DNA of 64,000 bases from Rhodobacter sp. (GTDB lineage: Bacteria; Pseudomonadota; Alphaproteobacteria; Rhodobacterales; Rhodobacteraceae): positions 16,394-80,393 of the forward strand of contig JAIYAE010000018.1 in assembly GCA_027489175.1 (NCBI GenBank). The letters run 5' to 3'. The notes beneath the pieces were generated by a model. That model was not told the DNA's origin. It searched no databases and saw nothing but the letters and a program-made list of their open reading frames with translations. The position numbers and the translations under genes are program-made. The number at the start of each line of letters is the position of its first letter. Position 1 is the first letter of the stretch. This document shows, piece by piece, positions 17,032-25,412 of this stretch.

Positions 17032-18756
17032 ATGAGACTTCGCACAACCGCAACCGCCATGGCGCTTGCGCTCATGGCCACAGGCATCCCCGCCTGGGCA
17101 GACATCGAGGCGGCGAAAGCCTTCCTTGATGCCGAGATCGGCGAGTTGTCGACCCTCGACCGCGCCGCGCAAGAAGCCGAGATGCAGTGGTTCATCGATG
17201 CCGCCGCACCCTATGCAGGCATGGAAATCAAGGTCGTGTCCGAAACCATCGGCACGCATGAATACGAATCCAAGGTCCTCGCCCCGGCGTTCGAAGCCAT
17301 CACCGGCATCAAGGTCACCCATGACCTGATCGGCGAAGGCGACGTCGTCGAAAAGCTGCAGACGCAAATGCAGACCGGCGAGAACATCTATGACGCCTAC
17401 ATCAACGACTCGGACCTGATCGGCACCCACTGGCGCTATCAGCAGGCCCGCAACCTGACTGACTGGATGGCCGGCGAAGGCGCTGCGGTCACCAACCCCG
17501 GCCTCGACCTGGCTGACTTCATCGGCCTGTCCTTCACCACCGGCCCGGACGGGAAACTCTACCAGCTGCCCGACCAGCAGTTCGCCAACCTCTACTGGTT
17601 CCGCTACGACTGGTTCAACGACCAGAAGACCAAGGACGATTTCAAGGCCAAGTACGGCTATGACCTTGGCGTTCCGGTCAACTGGTCGGCCTACGAGGAC
17701 ATCGCCGAGTTCTTCACCGGCCGTGACATGTCCTATGCGGGCGGCCCGGCAACCGGCGTCTATGGCAACATGGACTACGGCAAGAAGGACCCATCGCTTG
17801 GCTGGCGCTACACCGACGCGTGGATGTCGATGGCCGGGATGGGCGACGTGGGCGAACCGAACGGCCTGCCGGTCGACGAATGGGGCGTCCGCGTGGACGA
17901 AAACTCCCGTCCCGTCGGCTCTTGCGTGACGCGCGGTGGTGCGACCAACGACGCGGCGGCGGTCTATGCCGTGACCAAGGCGATCGAGTGGCTGCAGAAG
18001 TACTCGCCCCCGGAAGCCCAGGGCATGACCTTCGGTGAAGCGGGCCCGGTTCCTGCCCAGGGCGCGATTGCCCAGCAGATGTTCTGGTACACCGCCTTCA
18101 CCGCGGCGTCTGTCGTCGAAGGCACCCCCGTGATGAACGAGGATGGCACGCCCAAGTGGCGCATGGCCCCCTCGCCGCACGGCGTCTACTGGCAGGAAGG
18201 CCAGAAGATCGGCTACCAGGACGCTGGCTCTTGGACGCTGATGCAGTCGACCCCGGTTGACCGTGCGCAGGCCGCCTGGCTTTACGCACAGTTCGTCACC
18301 TCCAAGACCGTGGACGTGAAGAAGGCCCATGTCGGCCTGACCTTCATCCGCGAATCGACGATCCAGCATGAGTCCTTCACCGAGCGGGCCCCCAAGCTGG
18401 GCGGCCTGATCGAATTCTACCGCTCGCCCGCCCGTCTGCAGTGGTCGCCCACCGGCACCAACATCCCGGACTATCCGAAGATGGCGCAGCCCTGGTGGCA
18501 GAACATCGGCGATGCCATGTCGGGTGACAAGACCCCGCAGGAAGCGCTGGATGCCCTCTGCGAAGAGCAAGAGAAGGTGCTGGAGCGGATCGAGCGTTCC
18601 GGCGTGCAGGGCGACATCGGTCCGAAGCTGAACGAAGTGGTCGATGCGCAGTACTGGCTGGACCAGCCTGGCGCACCGGTTGCCAAGCTTGAGAACGAAA
18701 AGCCGATGGGTGAAACCGTCAGCTATGACGAGCTGATCAAGTCCTGGCAGAACTGA
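17032..18756 (+). CDS. glpV: Glycerol ABC transporter substrate-binding protein GlpV
   Basis: A 574-residue periplasmic binding protein with a signal peptide cleaved after about GIPAWA. The body is a cluster-B-type extracellular solute-binding fold (ISETIGTHEYE-like start, VVEKLQTQMQTGENIYDAYI, then YQLPDQQFANLYWFRYDWF). It is longer than the usual 420-450 residue sugar-binding proteins. A strong GGGAGGA sits 7 bases before ATG 17032. It follows glpU after 86 bp and ends the transporter run; a cluster of hairpins follows. Confidence 0.92.
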   Translation: MRLRTTATAMALALMATGIPAWADIEAAKAFLDAEIGELSTLDRAAQEAEMQWFIDAAAPYAGMEIKVVSETIGTHEYESKVLAPAFEAITGIKVTHDLIGEGDVVEKLQTQMQTGENIYDAYINDSDLIGTHWRYQQARNLTDWMAGEGAAVTNPGLDLADFIGLSFTTGPDGKLYQLPDQQFANLYWFRYDWFNDQKTKDDFKAKYGYDLGVPVNWSAYEDIAEFFTGRDMSYAGGPATGVYGNMDYGKKDPSLGWRYTDAWMSMAGMGDVGEPNGLPVDEWGVRVDENSRPVGSCVTRGGATNDAAAVYAVTKAIEWLQKYSPPEAQGMTFGEAGPVPAQGAIAQQMFWYTAFTAASVVEGTPVMNEDGTPKWRMAPSPHGVYWQEGQKIGYQDAGSWTLMQSTPVDRAQAAWLYAQFVTSKTVDVKKAHVGLTFIRESTIQHESFTERAPKLGGLIEFYRSPARLQWSPTGTNIPDYPKMAQPWWQNIGDAMSGDKTPQEALDALCEEQEKVLERIERSGVQGDIGPKLNEVVDAQYWLDQPGAPVAKLENEKPMGETVSYDELIKSWQN

Positions 18757-18763
18757 TCCACGG

Positions 18764-18837
18764 GCGGGCGGTGCCAGACGGTGCCGCCCGCACCGATTTC
18801 TTCAAAGAAATCGGGCCGGACTTTTTGAAAAGTCCGG
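18764..18837 (+). terminator. Three consecutive hairpins after glpV, two from a repeated palindrome family
   Basis: Hairpin one has arms GCGGGCGG (18764-18771) and CCGCCCGC (18784-18791). Hairpin two is CCGATTTCTT/AAGAAATCGG (18793-18814). Hairpin three is CCGGACTTTT/AAAAGTCCGG (18816-18837). They begin 8 bp after the glpV stop codon and probably separate the transporter run from glpK. The second and third belong to the same family as the hairpins at 31850-31915. Confidence 0.7.
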
Positions 18838-18896
18838 GTCCCGGTTTCCACGCCGCGCCAGGGCTGCAAAGATTAACGCTTCCTGAAAACGCGTTT

Positions 18897-18946
18897 CCAA
18901 CCCATTGATTTTCCTGACCCCGACCCCCTGTCCCTGCCCGGGACAC
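18897..18946 (-). repeat. Dispersed intergenic repeat, copy 1 (inverted relative to 52628)
   Basis: The reverse complement of this segment shares a 22-base exact block (GTGTCCCGGGCAGGGACAGG plus GG) and the following AGGAAAATCAA...GGTTGG with 52628-52677. The core TGTCCC-N5-GGGACA is itself an inverted repeat. It lies in the leader of glpK. Confidence 0.6.
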
Positions 18947-18967
18947 CCGCAAGCAGGCCCGACCAAC

Positions 18968-20452
18968 ATGACCCATATCCTCGCCATCGACCAGGGCACC
19001 ACCTCCTCCCGCGCGATCCTGTTTGATGCGGCCCTCAGGCCCGTCGCGCAGGCTCAGGAAGAGTTTCCCCAGTCCTACCCCCGCCCCGGCTGGGTGGAAC
19101 ATGACCCGGCTGACCTTTGGTCCACGGTCGCCGCCACTGCCCGCGCCGCGATCGAGAAGGCCGGGATCGGCGCCACCTCCATCGCCGCCATCGGGATCAC
19201 CAACCAGCGCGAGACGACCCTGATCTGGGACCGCGCCACCGGCCAGCCGATCCACCCCGCCATCGTCTGGCAGGACCGCCGGACCGCAGACACCTGCACC
19301 GCCCTGAAGGCCGCCGGGCATGAGGGCATGATCACCGCCCGCACCGGCCTCCTCCTCGACCCATACTTCTCGGGGACCAAGATCAAATGGCTGCTCGACC
19401 ATGTCGAAGGCGCCCGTGCCCGCGCCAACCGGGGCGAGCTTGCCTTCGGCACCGTCGACACCTGGCTGATCTGGAACCTGACCGGCGGCAAGGTGCATGC
19501 CACCGACGCCACCAACGCCTCACGCACGCTGATCTACAATATCGCCAAGGGAGAGTGGGACGCAGACATCTGCGCCCTCCTCGACATCCCGCTGTCCCTT
19601 CTTCCGGCGGTCCACGACTGCGCCGCCCCCTTCGGCATGACCCGCCCCGACCTTTTCGGCCGTGAAATCCCGATCATGGGCGTCGCGGGCGACCAGCAGG
19701 CGGCCACGGTCGGTCAGGCCTGTTTCAGCGCCGGGATGATGAAATCCACCTACGGGACCGGCTGCTTTGCGCTTCTGAACACCGGCACCGACATGGTCCC
19801 GTCGAAGAACCGCCTTCTAACCACCATCGCCTATCAGTTGAAAGGCAAGCCGACTTATGCCCTTGAAGGGTCCATCTTCATCGCAGGCGCGGTGGTCCAA
19901 TGGCTGCGCGACGGGTTGAAGATCATCCGCGAGGCGAAGGAAACCCAGCCTCTGGCCGAGAAGGCCGAAGAGGCCCAGGGCGTGATCCTTGTCCCCGCCT
20001 TCACCGGCCTCGGCGCGCCCTATTGGCGGCCGGATAGCCGGGGCGCGGTCTTTGGCCTGACCCGGAACTCCGGCCCGGCTGAACTGGCGCGCGCCGCCCT
20101 TGAAAGCGTCGGCTACCAGACCCGCGATCTTCTGGAGGCGATGCGGGCCGACTGGGGCGCGGCGGCGGACGGGGTCCTGCGCGTCGACGGCGGCATGACC
20201 GCGAGCGATTGGACCATGCAGTTCCTGTCCGACATCCTTGGCGCGCCTGTGGACCGACCCAAGGTGACCGAGACCACGGCCCTCGGCGCGGCCTACCTTG
20301 CCGCGATGCAGGCGGGCGTGATCGGCGGGCCGGAGGAGTTTGCCAAGTCCTGGGCGCTTGACCGCCGCTTTACCCCGCAGATGGACCCCGCCACACGGGA
20401 TGCGAAATACGCCCGCTGGGGCAAGGCCATCGCCGCCACGATGAGCGTATGA
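18968..20452 (+). CDS. glpK: Glycerol kinase
   Basis: A 494-residue FGGY-family kinase that phosphorylates imported glycerol to sn-glycerol-3-phosphate with ATP. The N-terminal phosphate-binding loop [17 protein letters not shown], the sequence [17 protein letters not shown] and the C-terminal [20 protein letters not shown] are diagnostic. Length equals the family norm. ATG 18968 is chosen because the residues before it in the open frame are not family-like. It follows glpV after 211 bp containing hairpins, so it may have its own promoter. It overlaps the next gene by ATGA. Confidence 0.96.
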   Translation: MTHILAIDQGTTSSRAILFDAALRPVAQAQEEFPQSYPRPGWVEHDPADLWSTVAATARAAIEKAGIGATSIAAIGITNQRETTLIWDRATGQPIHPAIVWQDRRTADTCTALKAAGHEGMITARTGLLLDPYFSGTKIKWLLDHVEGARARANRGELAFGTVDTWLIWNLTGGKVHATDATNASRTLIYNIAKGEWDADICALLDIPLSLLPAVHDCAAPFGMTRPDLFGREIPIMGVAGDQQAATVGQACFSAGMMKSTYGTGCFALLNTGTDMVPSKNRLLTTIAYQLKGKPTYALEGSIFIAGAVVQWLRDGLKIIREAKETQPLAEKAEEAQGVILVPAFTGLGAPYWRPDSRGAVFGLTRNSGPAELARAALESVGYQTRDLLEAMRADWGAAADGVLRVDGGMTASDWTMQFLSDILGAPVDRPKVTETTALGAAYLAAMQAGVIGGPEEFAKSWALDRRFTPQMDPATRDAKYARWGKAIAATMSV

Positions 20453-21576
20453 CCCCCTTCGGCATCACCGCCCCCGGCCGCATCCTGTTCGGTCGGGGTG
20501 AGGCGGCGAAGGCCCCCGGTCTGATCCGCGCCTATGGCCCGCGTGGGGTGGTGGTGCATGGCGCCACCCCCGCCCGGGCGGCCTGGCTGTTGGACGCGCT
20601 TGGCCCCGGGGTGCTGAGCATCGCCTGTCAAGCTGAGCCGACGCTGGCCGATCTGACCGCTGCCTTGTCCGTAACGCGGGAACATCGCCCCGACTGGGTT
20701 GTCGCTATCGGTGGCGGGGCCGCGCTGGACCTTGGCAAGGCATTGGCCGGGCTGATCCCGGCACTTGGTGACCCTATGCAGCATCTTGAGGTGGTCGGGC
20801 AGGGCCTGCCCCTGACCGCCGACCCCCTGCCGTTCATCGCCTTACCGACGACCTCGGGCACCGGGGCTGAGGTCACGAAGAACGCGGTCATCGGACTGCC
20901 AGATCACGGCCGCAAGGTCAGCCTGCGCGATGACCGGATGGTGGCGCGGCTGGCCATCGTTGATCCGGCGCTGACGGACGGCTGCCCTTGGGCGGTCACG
21001 CTGTCCTCGGGTCTGGATGCCGTGACCCAGGTGATTGAGCCCTATGTCAGCAGCAAGGCGACGCCCTACACGGATGCCCTTGCACGCCCGGCAATTGGTC
21101 TGGGCCTTGGCGCACTCATGCGGCTGCAGGCAGGTGCGGATGCCGAGGCGCGCGACCGGCTGGCTTGGGTCAGCCTGTGCGGTGGCCTTGCACTCGCCAA
21201 CAGCGGGCTTGGTGCGGTGCATGGCTTTGCGGGCGTGATCGGCGGCATGACCGGTGCCGCACATGGCGCGATCTGCGGCGCGCTTCTGGGCCCGGTGCTG
21301 GCGGCCAATCGGGCGGCGGCAGCGGGGGATGCCCAGACAAGGCTTGATGAGGTGTGCAGCACGCTGGCTGGGGTGCTGGGCTGCACGGCAGAGGTCGCCC
21401 CCGCGCGCCTGCAAACCTGGGCGCAGGCAGCGGGATTGCCGGACCTGGCGGCGCTAGGGGTCACCCCTGCCATGCATGCGGTGATCGTGGCTGCGGCAGA
21501 GGGCGCGTCCTCCATGAAGGGAAACCCGGTCAGCCTGCCGCCGGCCGTGCTGCGCGCGGTTCTTGAGGCCGCTTGA
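20449..21576 (+). CDS. Iron-containing alcohol dehydrogenase
   Basis: A 375-residue group III (Fe-type) alcohol dehydrogenase. The nucleotide-binding [10 protein letters not shown] and [11 protein letters not shown] are present. Metal-ligand candidates are Asp in SGLDAVTQ and the histidines in AVHGFAG and AAHGAICG. The substrate cannot be read; other members act on glycerol, 1,3-propanediol, lactaldehyde or simple alcohols. Overlap with glpK by ATGA suggests a part in glycerol metabolism, for example reduction or oxidation of a C3 by-product. That is inferred from context only. Confidence 0.88.
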   Translation: MTPFGITAPGRILFGRGEAAKAPGLIRAYGPRGVVVHGATPARAAWLLDALGPGVLSIACQAEPTLADLTAALSVTREHRPDWVVAIGGGAALDLGKALAGLIPALGDPMQHLEVVGQGLPLTADPLPFIALPTTSGTGAEVTKNAVIGLPDHGRKVSLRDDRMVARLAIVDPALTDGCPWAVTLSSGLDAVTQVIEPYVSSKATPYTDALARPAIGLGLGALMRLQAGADAEARDRLAWVSLCGGLALANSGLGAVHGFAGVIGGMTGAAHGAICGALLGPVLAANRAAAAGDAQTRLDEVCSTLAGVLGCTAEVAPARLQTWAQAAGLPDLAALGVTPAMHAVIVAAAEGASSMKGNPVSLPPAVLRAVLEAA

Positions 21577-21586
21577 CCCGGATCAA
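21573..21586 (+). promoter_or_regulatory. FNR/FnrL-like box TTGAC-CCGG-ATCAA
   Basis: TTGACCCGGATCAA fits the TTGA(C/T)-N4-(A/G)TCAA consensus of FNR-type regulators, with matching half sites. It overlaps the stop codon of the alcohol dehydrogenase gene and lies 62 bases before the start of the small membrane protein gene, a plausible activator position. FnrL is the usual regulator for such boxes in Rhodobacter relatives. Confidence 0.55.
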
Positions 21587-21648
21587 GGCGGCGGCCCGCT
21601 CCTTCAGGTAGAATTCTCGTATTGGAATCGAAGCTGGGAGCTTCCCCG

Positions 21649-21822
21649 ATGCGTCTGACAATGATCCTTTACTCCATGATCGCGACGGCCCTTGCCGGGT
21701 CTGCCGTCGTTGCCGTTCTGACCATGGGCTATGTCACGTTGTGGCCGATTGTCGGCGCAGCGGCAGTAGGGGCGGCGGTGGCGCTGCCGGTCAGCTGGCT
21801 GGTCGCGCGTGAGATTTCCTGA
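21649..21822 (+). CDS. Small two-span membrane protein, unknown function
   Basis: A 57-residue protein of almost entirely hydrophobic sequence. One span covers about residues 4-24 (MILYSMIATALAGSAVVAVL) and a second about 30-50, separated by GYVTLW. Start ATG 21649 has GGGAG 8 bases upstream; a TTG at 21622 is less likely. Similar tiny proteins are common in Rhodobacteraceae and are sometimes labelled CTP synthetase, which this length rules out. The FNR-like box upstream suggests oxygen-responsive expression. Confidence 0.7.
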   Translation: MRLTMILYSMIATALAGSAVVAVLTMGYVTLWPIVGAAAVGAAVALPVSWLVAREIS

Positions 21823-21826
21823 GGCC

Positions 21827-22597
21827 CTAGGCCTCCAGGAAAACGCGGACGGTGTCTTCGAATTCACGCGGCTTTTCGGCGTGCAGCCAGTGGCCAGCGC
21901 CGGGGATCTTGGCGAAGCGGGCCTTGGGAAACAAGGACCGGATCACCTCGCGGTGTTCGGGGCGGACGTAATGGCTTTCCGCGCCGGTCAGGAACAGGGT
22001 CGGGTGGTCAAACTGACCTTGGGTGTCCGGCCAGCCGACGATCTTCGCCATTTCGGCTTTCAGGACGGGCAAGTTCAGCTTCCAGCGCGGCGGCTGCGCC
22101 TTAAGGTCCAGCGATTGCAGGAAAAAGGCGCGCAGGGCGGGGTCTTCGACCGTGGCGGACAGGGCCGCATCCGCCTCGGCCCGGGTGGTGATCTGCCCAA
22201 GGTTTACGGCGGCCATTGCATCGACGTGGCGGGTCTGGTCATGGCTGTAGGCCACTGGGGCGATGTCGGCCACCACCAACCGGCGGATCAACGCGCCTTG
22301 GGTCAGCGCCAGTTGCATCGCCGCCTTTCCCCCCATCGAATGGCCTAGAAGGTCCACCGGCGCGCCGAGGGTGGCAATCACCTCGGCCAGATCGGCGGCC
22401 ATGTCGGGGTAGCTGTGGCTGGAGGTGCGGGGGCTGTCGCCATGGTTGCGCATGTCGACGGCGATCACGTTCCGCCGGTCGGCCAGGCGGCGGGCGATGA
22501 CGCCCCAGTTGCGGCCCGACCCGTAAAGCCCATGCGCGATGACAAGGGTGGGCAGGGTAGCGGCTTCGGCGGCGGGGTGCAGGATCTGGGCAAGCAT
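21827..22597 (-). CDS. Alpha/beta hydrolase (YbfF-like esterase)
   Basis: A 256-residue alpha/beta hydrolase. The oxyanion region is VIAHGLYGSGRNWG, the nucleophile elbow GHSMGG, and a C-terminal GAGHWLHAEKP supplies the histidine. VIAVDMRNHGDSP is typical of the YbfF/AB-hydrolase esterase group. Substrate unknown. The stop lies 4 bases from that of the convergent small membrane protein gene. Start is ATG at 22597. Confidence 0.85.
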   Translation of the reverse strand: MLAQILHPAAEAATLPTLVIAHGLYGSGRNWGVIARRLADRRNVIAVDMRNHGDSPRTSSHSYPDMAADLAEVIATLGAPVDLLGHSMGGKAAMQLALTQGALIRRLVVADIAPVAYSHDQTRHVDAMAAVNLGQITTRAEADAALSATVEDPALRAFFLQSLDLKAQPPRWKLNLPVLKAEMAKIVGWPDTQGQFDHPTLFLTGAESHYVRPEHREVIRSLFPKARFAKIPGAGHWLHAEKPREFEDTVRVFLEA

Positions 22598-22693
22598 GGC
22601 CTTGCATAGCCTTCACGCAGGCGTCAGGCCAGAGCGGTTGAACGCCGCCGCGTTAGACCGTAGGGTTTCCTCCGGTTTCAGGAGGGTTACGGG

Positions 22694-23065
22694 ATGAGCG
22701 CGGTTGCGATCCAGCAAATGGCGGATCGGGTGGAGGAGCTTCTGGAAGAGCGGTTGAACCTGTCCGGGCGCGACCTGTCGGCCAAACTGCGGCGGAGTGG
22801 TCGGCTTTTGCCGCGCAAGGTGCGTGACGGGGCGCAGCTTCTGGCGGTCGCGGCGGAAAAGTCGAAGAATCCCAAACTCTTGGGCCAGATCAACATGGGC
22901 GAAGTTGCCGATGCCTATGACGCCTGCGTGAAGCATCTGATGACGGTCGACCCGGCCGGGCGGCGGCGCGACACTATTGCCAGCATGATCGGCTCTGTCG
23001 GGTTTGGGGTCCTTGCCTTGCTTCTGGCGCTTATCGCGTTTCTGGCCTGGCGTGGATATCTCTGA
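22694..23065 (+). CDS. Conserved hypothetical protein with C-terminal membrane anchor
   Basis: A 123-residue protein. Residues 1-95 are charged and helical (MADRVEELLEERLNLSGRDLSAKLRR), and a single membrane span lies at about 98-118 (GSVGFGVLALLLALIAFLAW). It appears to be a tail-anchored cytosolic protein. I do not recognise a characterised family. GGAGG precedes ATG 22694 by 8 bases. Its 3' end overlaps the convergent DUF817 gene by 35 bp. Confidence 0.75.
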   Translation: MSAVAIQQMADRVEELLEERLNLSGRDLSAKLRRSGRLLPRKVRDGAQLLAVAAEKSKNPKLLGQINMGEVADAYDACVKHLMTVDPAGRRRDTIASMIGSVGFGVLALLLALIAFLAWRGYL

Positions 23066-23903
23066 CGAAGAGCGGTTCTGTTGACAGCGCGCCCCGGGTG
23101 ACCAGCGTGACGGTCACGAAGGCCACATAAAGCAGAAGATACCACGACCCAAGCTTCGCGAGGCTGACGATCTGGCCGGGAAGCTGGCCGGAGTAGACCC
23201 AGGTGCCGGTGGCGGTCCCGACATTCTCGGCCAGCCAAAGGGCTAGGGCTGCCAGGAAGGCGGCCAGCGGCAGGGGCATCCACCAGTGCCGGTCGTGGAT
23301 GCGGAACCAGATCTTTGTGCGGGCGTAAAGCATTACAGTTGCAAGGAAAAGTCCGATCCGGATGTCGGGCAGAAAGTGGTGCGCGAAGAAGTTGACGTAG
23401 ATCGCAGCAGCCAGAAGGACGGTCAGCGGGAAGCTGGGGTAAGGCGCGAAGGCCATGTCGAAGACGCGGATCACCCGGGCGATGTAGCTGCCGACGGAGG
23501 CATACATGAAGCCGGAAAAGAGCGGGACATTGAGGATCACGAACACCCCCGCCTCGGGGTAGGTCCATGATCCGGCGTGGACCTTGAACCATTCCATCGC
23601 CGTGCCGGTCAGGTGGAAGAGGAGGATGACCCGGGCCTCTTCCCAGGTTTCCAGTTTCGTGGCCAGGAAGACCACTTGGGTGGCGATGGCGAAAAGGAAC
23701 AGGAAATCATAGCGTTGCAGGGGCCATTCCGGTTTCCAGACCAGTTTGGTGGCAATGATGACGGCCAGGAGGAGCCCGCCGAAAAGGCAGGCCCAGCCCT
23801 GTTTCAGGACGAACATCACGAACTCGGCCAGCACGAAAGGAAGCCTTGCGCGGGCCCAGTCGCCCATGCGGCGTTCTAGGGAGCGGGTGTTGGGGGCGGT
23901 CAT
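23031..23903 (-). CDS. DUF817 family integral membrane protein
   Basis: A 290-residue membrane protein with about seven to eight hydrophobic segments. Family-typical motifs include RYDFLFLFAIATQV, FHLTGTAMEWFKVHAGSWTYPE, GFMYASVGSYIARVIR and NFFAHHFLPDIRIGLF. Conserved histidine, glutamate and tryptophan residues lie near the membrane face. DUF817 has no established function. Start ATG 23903. It overlaps the end of the plus-strand hypothetical by 35 bp. Confidence 0.85.
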   Translation of the reverse strand: MTAPNTRSLERRMGDWARARLPFVLAEFVMFVLKQGWACLFGGLLLAVIIATKLVWKPEWPLQRYDFLFLFAIATQVVFLATKLETWEEARVILLFHLTGTAMEWFKVHAGSWTYPEAGVFVILNVPLFSGFMYASVGSYIARVIRVFDMAFAPYPSFPLTVLLAAAIYVNFFAHHFLPDIRIGLFLATVMLYARTKIWFRIHDRHWWMPLPLAAFLAALALWLAENVGTATGTWVYSGQLPGQIVSLAKLGSWYLLLYVAFVTVTLVTRGALSTEPLFVRDIHARPETR

Positions 23904-24247
23904 AGCGGGATGTGACCGACGGGCGGGATGGGCGTCAAGGTGGGGGATGTTAAGGAAGGGTTACGGTGGATTTTTCGAAGGGGGACGCAACAGGGGCCGC
24001 AAAGATCTCCAACCGGCTGAGGACGCTGGGTTAATCGGGGGAATTCTGTGGGAAGAGGACGTCTTCATACCATCATTCTTGTGTCTTTCTTCCGTCTCTA
24101 CGCGCGTCCTGGGGAGGGGACGTTAACCAGTCGGGGCGAATCGGAGTTTATAGGGTGCCCCCCAGCCCCTCCCCGCAGGCCGTAAGGGAGCGTGTAGCCT
24201 TGCCGCGAGGAATGGCTGCACTGCACGACCGAGTGGAGGTTCCGCCA
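23904..24247. other. Intergenic stretch with no recognisable gene
   Basis: This 344-bp stretch lies between the divergent start of the DUF817 gene and the end of the next minus-strand hydrolase gene. No open frame has coding character. A C-rich patch near 24160 (CCCCAGCCCCTCCCCGCAGG) resembles the C/G-rich intergenic repeat at 60084 and 60576 but is too diverged to call. Confidence 0.4.
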
Positions 24248-25108
24248 CTAGGCTTGCACGGAGAGGATGAAGCGCCGCAGTTCCTTGAGGGTGTCGTCCG
24301 GCTTGTCAGCTACCACCCCGTGCCCGCAGTCCGGAAACTTCACATAGGTCAGCAGATCAGGGTGCAGCCCAACGGCAATCTCGTCGCTGAACTCGGGTGG
24401 GGTAATGGGATCGTTTTCTCCGACAAGAACCAAAGTCGGGCATTTGATCTTGCGAAGGTCCGCCCGGAAATCCATGCGCCCATGTTCATTGCGCGGCCCA
24501 TTGAACCATAGAGCCGGTTCATTCCTCCACAGAATACGCGACAGCCAATCCGTAGAGGTGGACCTGCCGTGGCTATAGAAAGGCACACAGCGGTCTCGGT
24601 AGAGTGCCCGTCCCTCCGCTGTCGGGTTCTCCCAATATGCCTCCGCGATATCGCGAATTTCGTTCCCGCCAAGGCGACCAAAAGCATTGTATACGCTTTG
24701 AAAGTTGACCTTGGCAGCCGTGCTGATCAACACCAAACCTGCCGCATGGCCGGGGTGGCGGGTTGCATAGGACAGTGTGACAAAACCACCGAACGAGGTT
24801 CCGATTACAATGGGACTTTCAATTCCAAGGGCGTCGCATAGCCCCTTCAGATCATCGCCCCATTGCGCAAGGTTCCAACTGTTCTCGTCGCAGAGGTCGC
24901 TTCGTCCGTTGCCCCGATGATCGTAATAGATCACCTGCGCGATGTCTGTCAGCTGCGAGAAATACGGCTTGGATACAGTATGATCGCCGCCCGGCCCGCC
25001 ATGGACCATGATGATCGTCGGCTTTTGCCGCATGGCTTTGCCATCGGGCGTTAGGCTCTCGCCGTCAACATCGAAGAAAAGCCTAGCTCCGTTCACCTGC
25101 ACATACAC
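24248..25108 (-). CDS. Alpha/beta hydrolase, proline iminopeptidase-like
   Basis: A 286-residue protein with the oxyanion motif MVHGGPGGDHT characteristic of the S33 proline iminopeptidase/homoserine-lactone hydrolase group, then YYDHRGNGRSD, nucleophile elbow GTSFGG, and Asp (GENDPITPPE) and His (CGHGVV) for the triad. Substrate unknown; S33 peptides, lactones or esters are possible. Start is GTG 25108 with GGAGG 6 bases upstream. Codon choice is visibly less GC-biased than in flanking genes, and hairpin-rich spacer lies on one side, so lateral acquisition is possible. Confidence 0.85.
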   Translation of the reverse strand: MYVQVNGARLFFDVDGESLTPDGKAMRQKPTIIMVHGGPGGDHTVSKPYFSQLTDIAQVIYYDHRGNGRSDLCDENSWNLAQWGDDLKGLCDALGIESPIVIGTSFGGFVTLSYATRHPGHAAGLVLISTAAKVNFQSVYNAFGRLGGNEIRDIAEAYWENPTAEGRALYRDRCVPFYSHGRSTSTDWLSRILWRNEPALWFNGPRNEHGRMDFRADLRKIKCPTLVLVGENDPITPPEFSDEIAVGLHPDLLTYVKFPDCGHGVVADKPDDTLKELRRFILSVQA

Positions 25109-25412
25109 GGCAGTCCTCCGTCGTCCGGGGCGTCAGTCTCGCGGGTGTCAGAGAAATGTTCAATGTCGACCTTAGGCGAAAAGTGGGCCTTGTAGACCAG
25201 TCGCGCCCTGGCCCGGACTCAAGGCGCTTTAGCGCCGCCGGGCCGCGCCCTCCCTCCCCCCGGGAGGGCGCATTGCAACGTTGGTCACCCGAACTTCGGT
25301 GGGAGGGGTGGCACCATAAAGTGCCTACGTCCACTGTTGGAGCGCCCGCCCGAGGGAGGGCGAGGCCCTGTGGTCTGATTGGTAAGGTGCGCTGTAGCGC
25401 ACCCTACGATGG
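25109..25412. repeat. Hairpin-rich intergenic spacer between glyA and a hydrolase gene
   Basis: No gene is seen. Three inverted repeats are present: GGCGCT-TT-AGCGCC (25223-25236), a perfect 10-bp stem GCGCCCTCCC/GGGAGGGCGC with a 7-base loop (25245-25271), and GGTGCGCT-GT-AGCGCACC (25385-25402). The last lies 11 bp after the glyA stop and is the best terminator candidate. The GGTGCGCTGTAGCGCACCCTACG type of sequence resembles REP-like intergenic elements. Confidence 0.6.

Noticed and set aside
21649..21822. Annotation of the small membrane protein as CTP synthetase
   Set aside because: The protein has 57 residues and two membrane spans; CTP synthase is a soluble enzyme of over 500 residues. 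The label sometimes used for similar proteins is not supported.
22669..22685. Hairpin CCTCC...GGAGG covering the ribosome site of gene 22694
   Set aside because: The stem is only 5 bp and any GGAGG has a fair chance of a CCTCC nearby in GC-rich DNA; no riboswitch-like structure surrounds it.
23904..24247. Third copy of the C/G-rich repeat
   Set aside because: Only about 20 bases near 24160 resemble it; the conserved CTTTTCGCGGCGG tail is absent.
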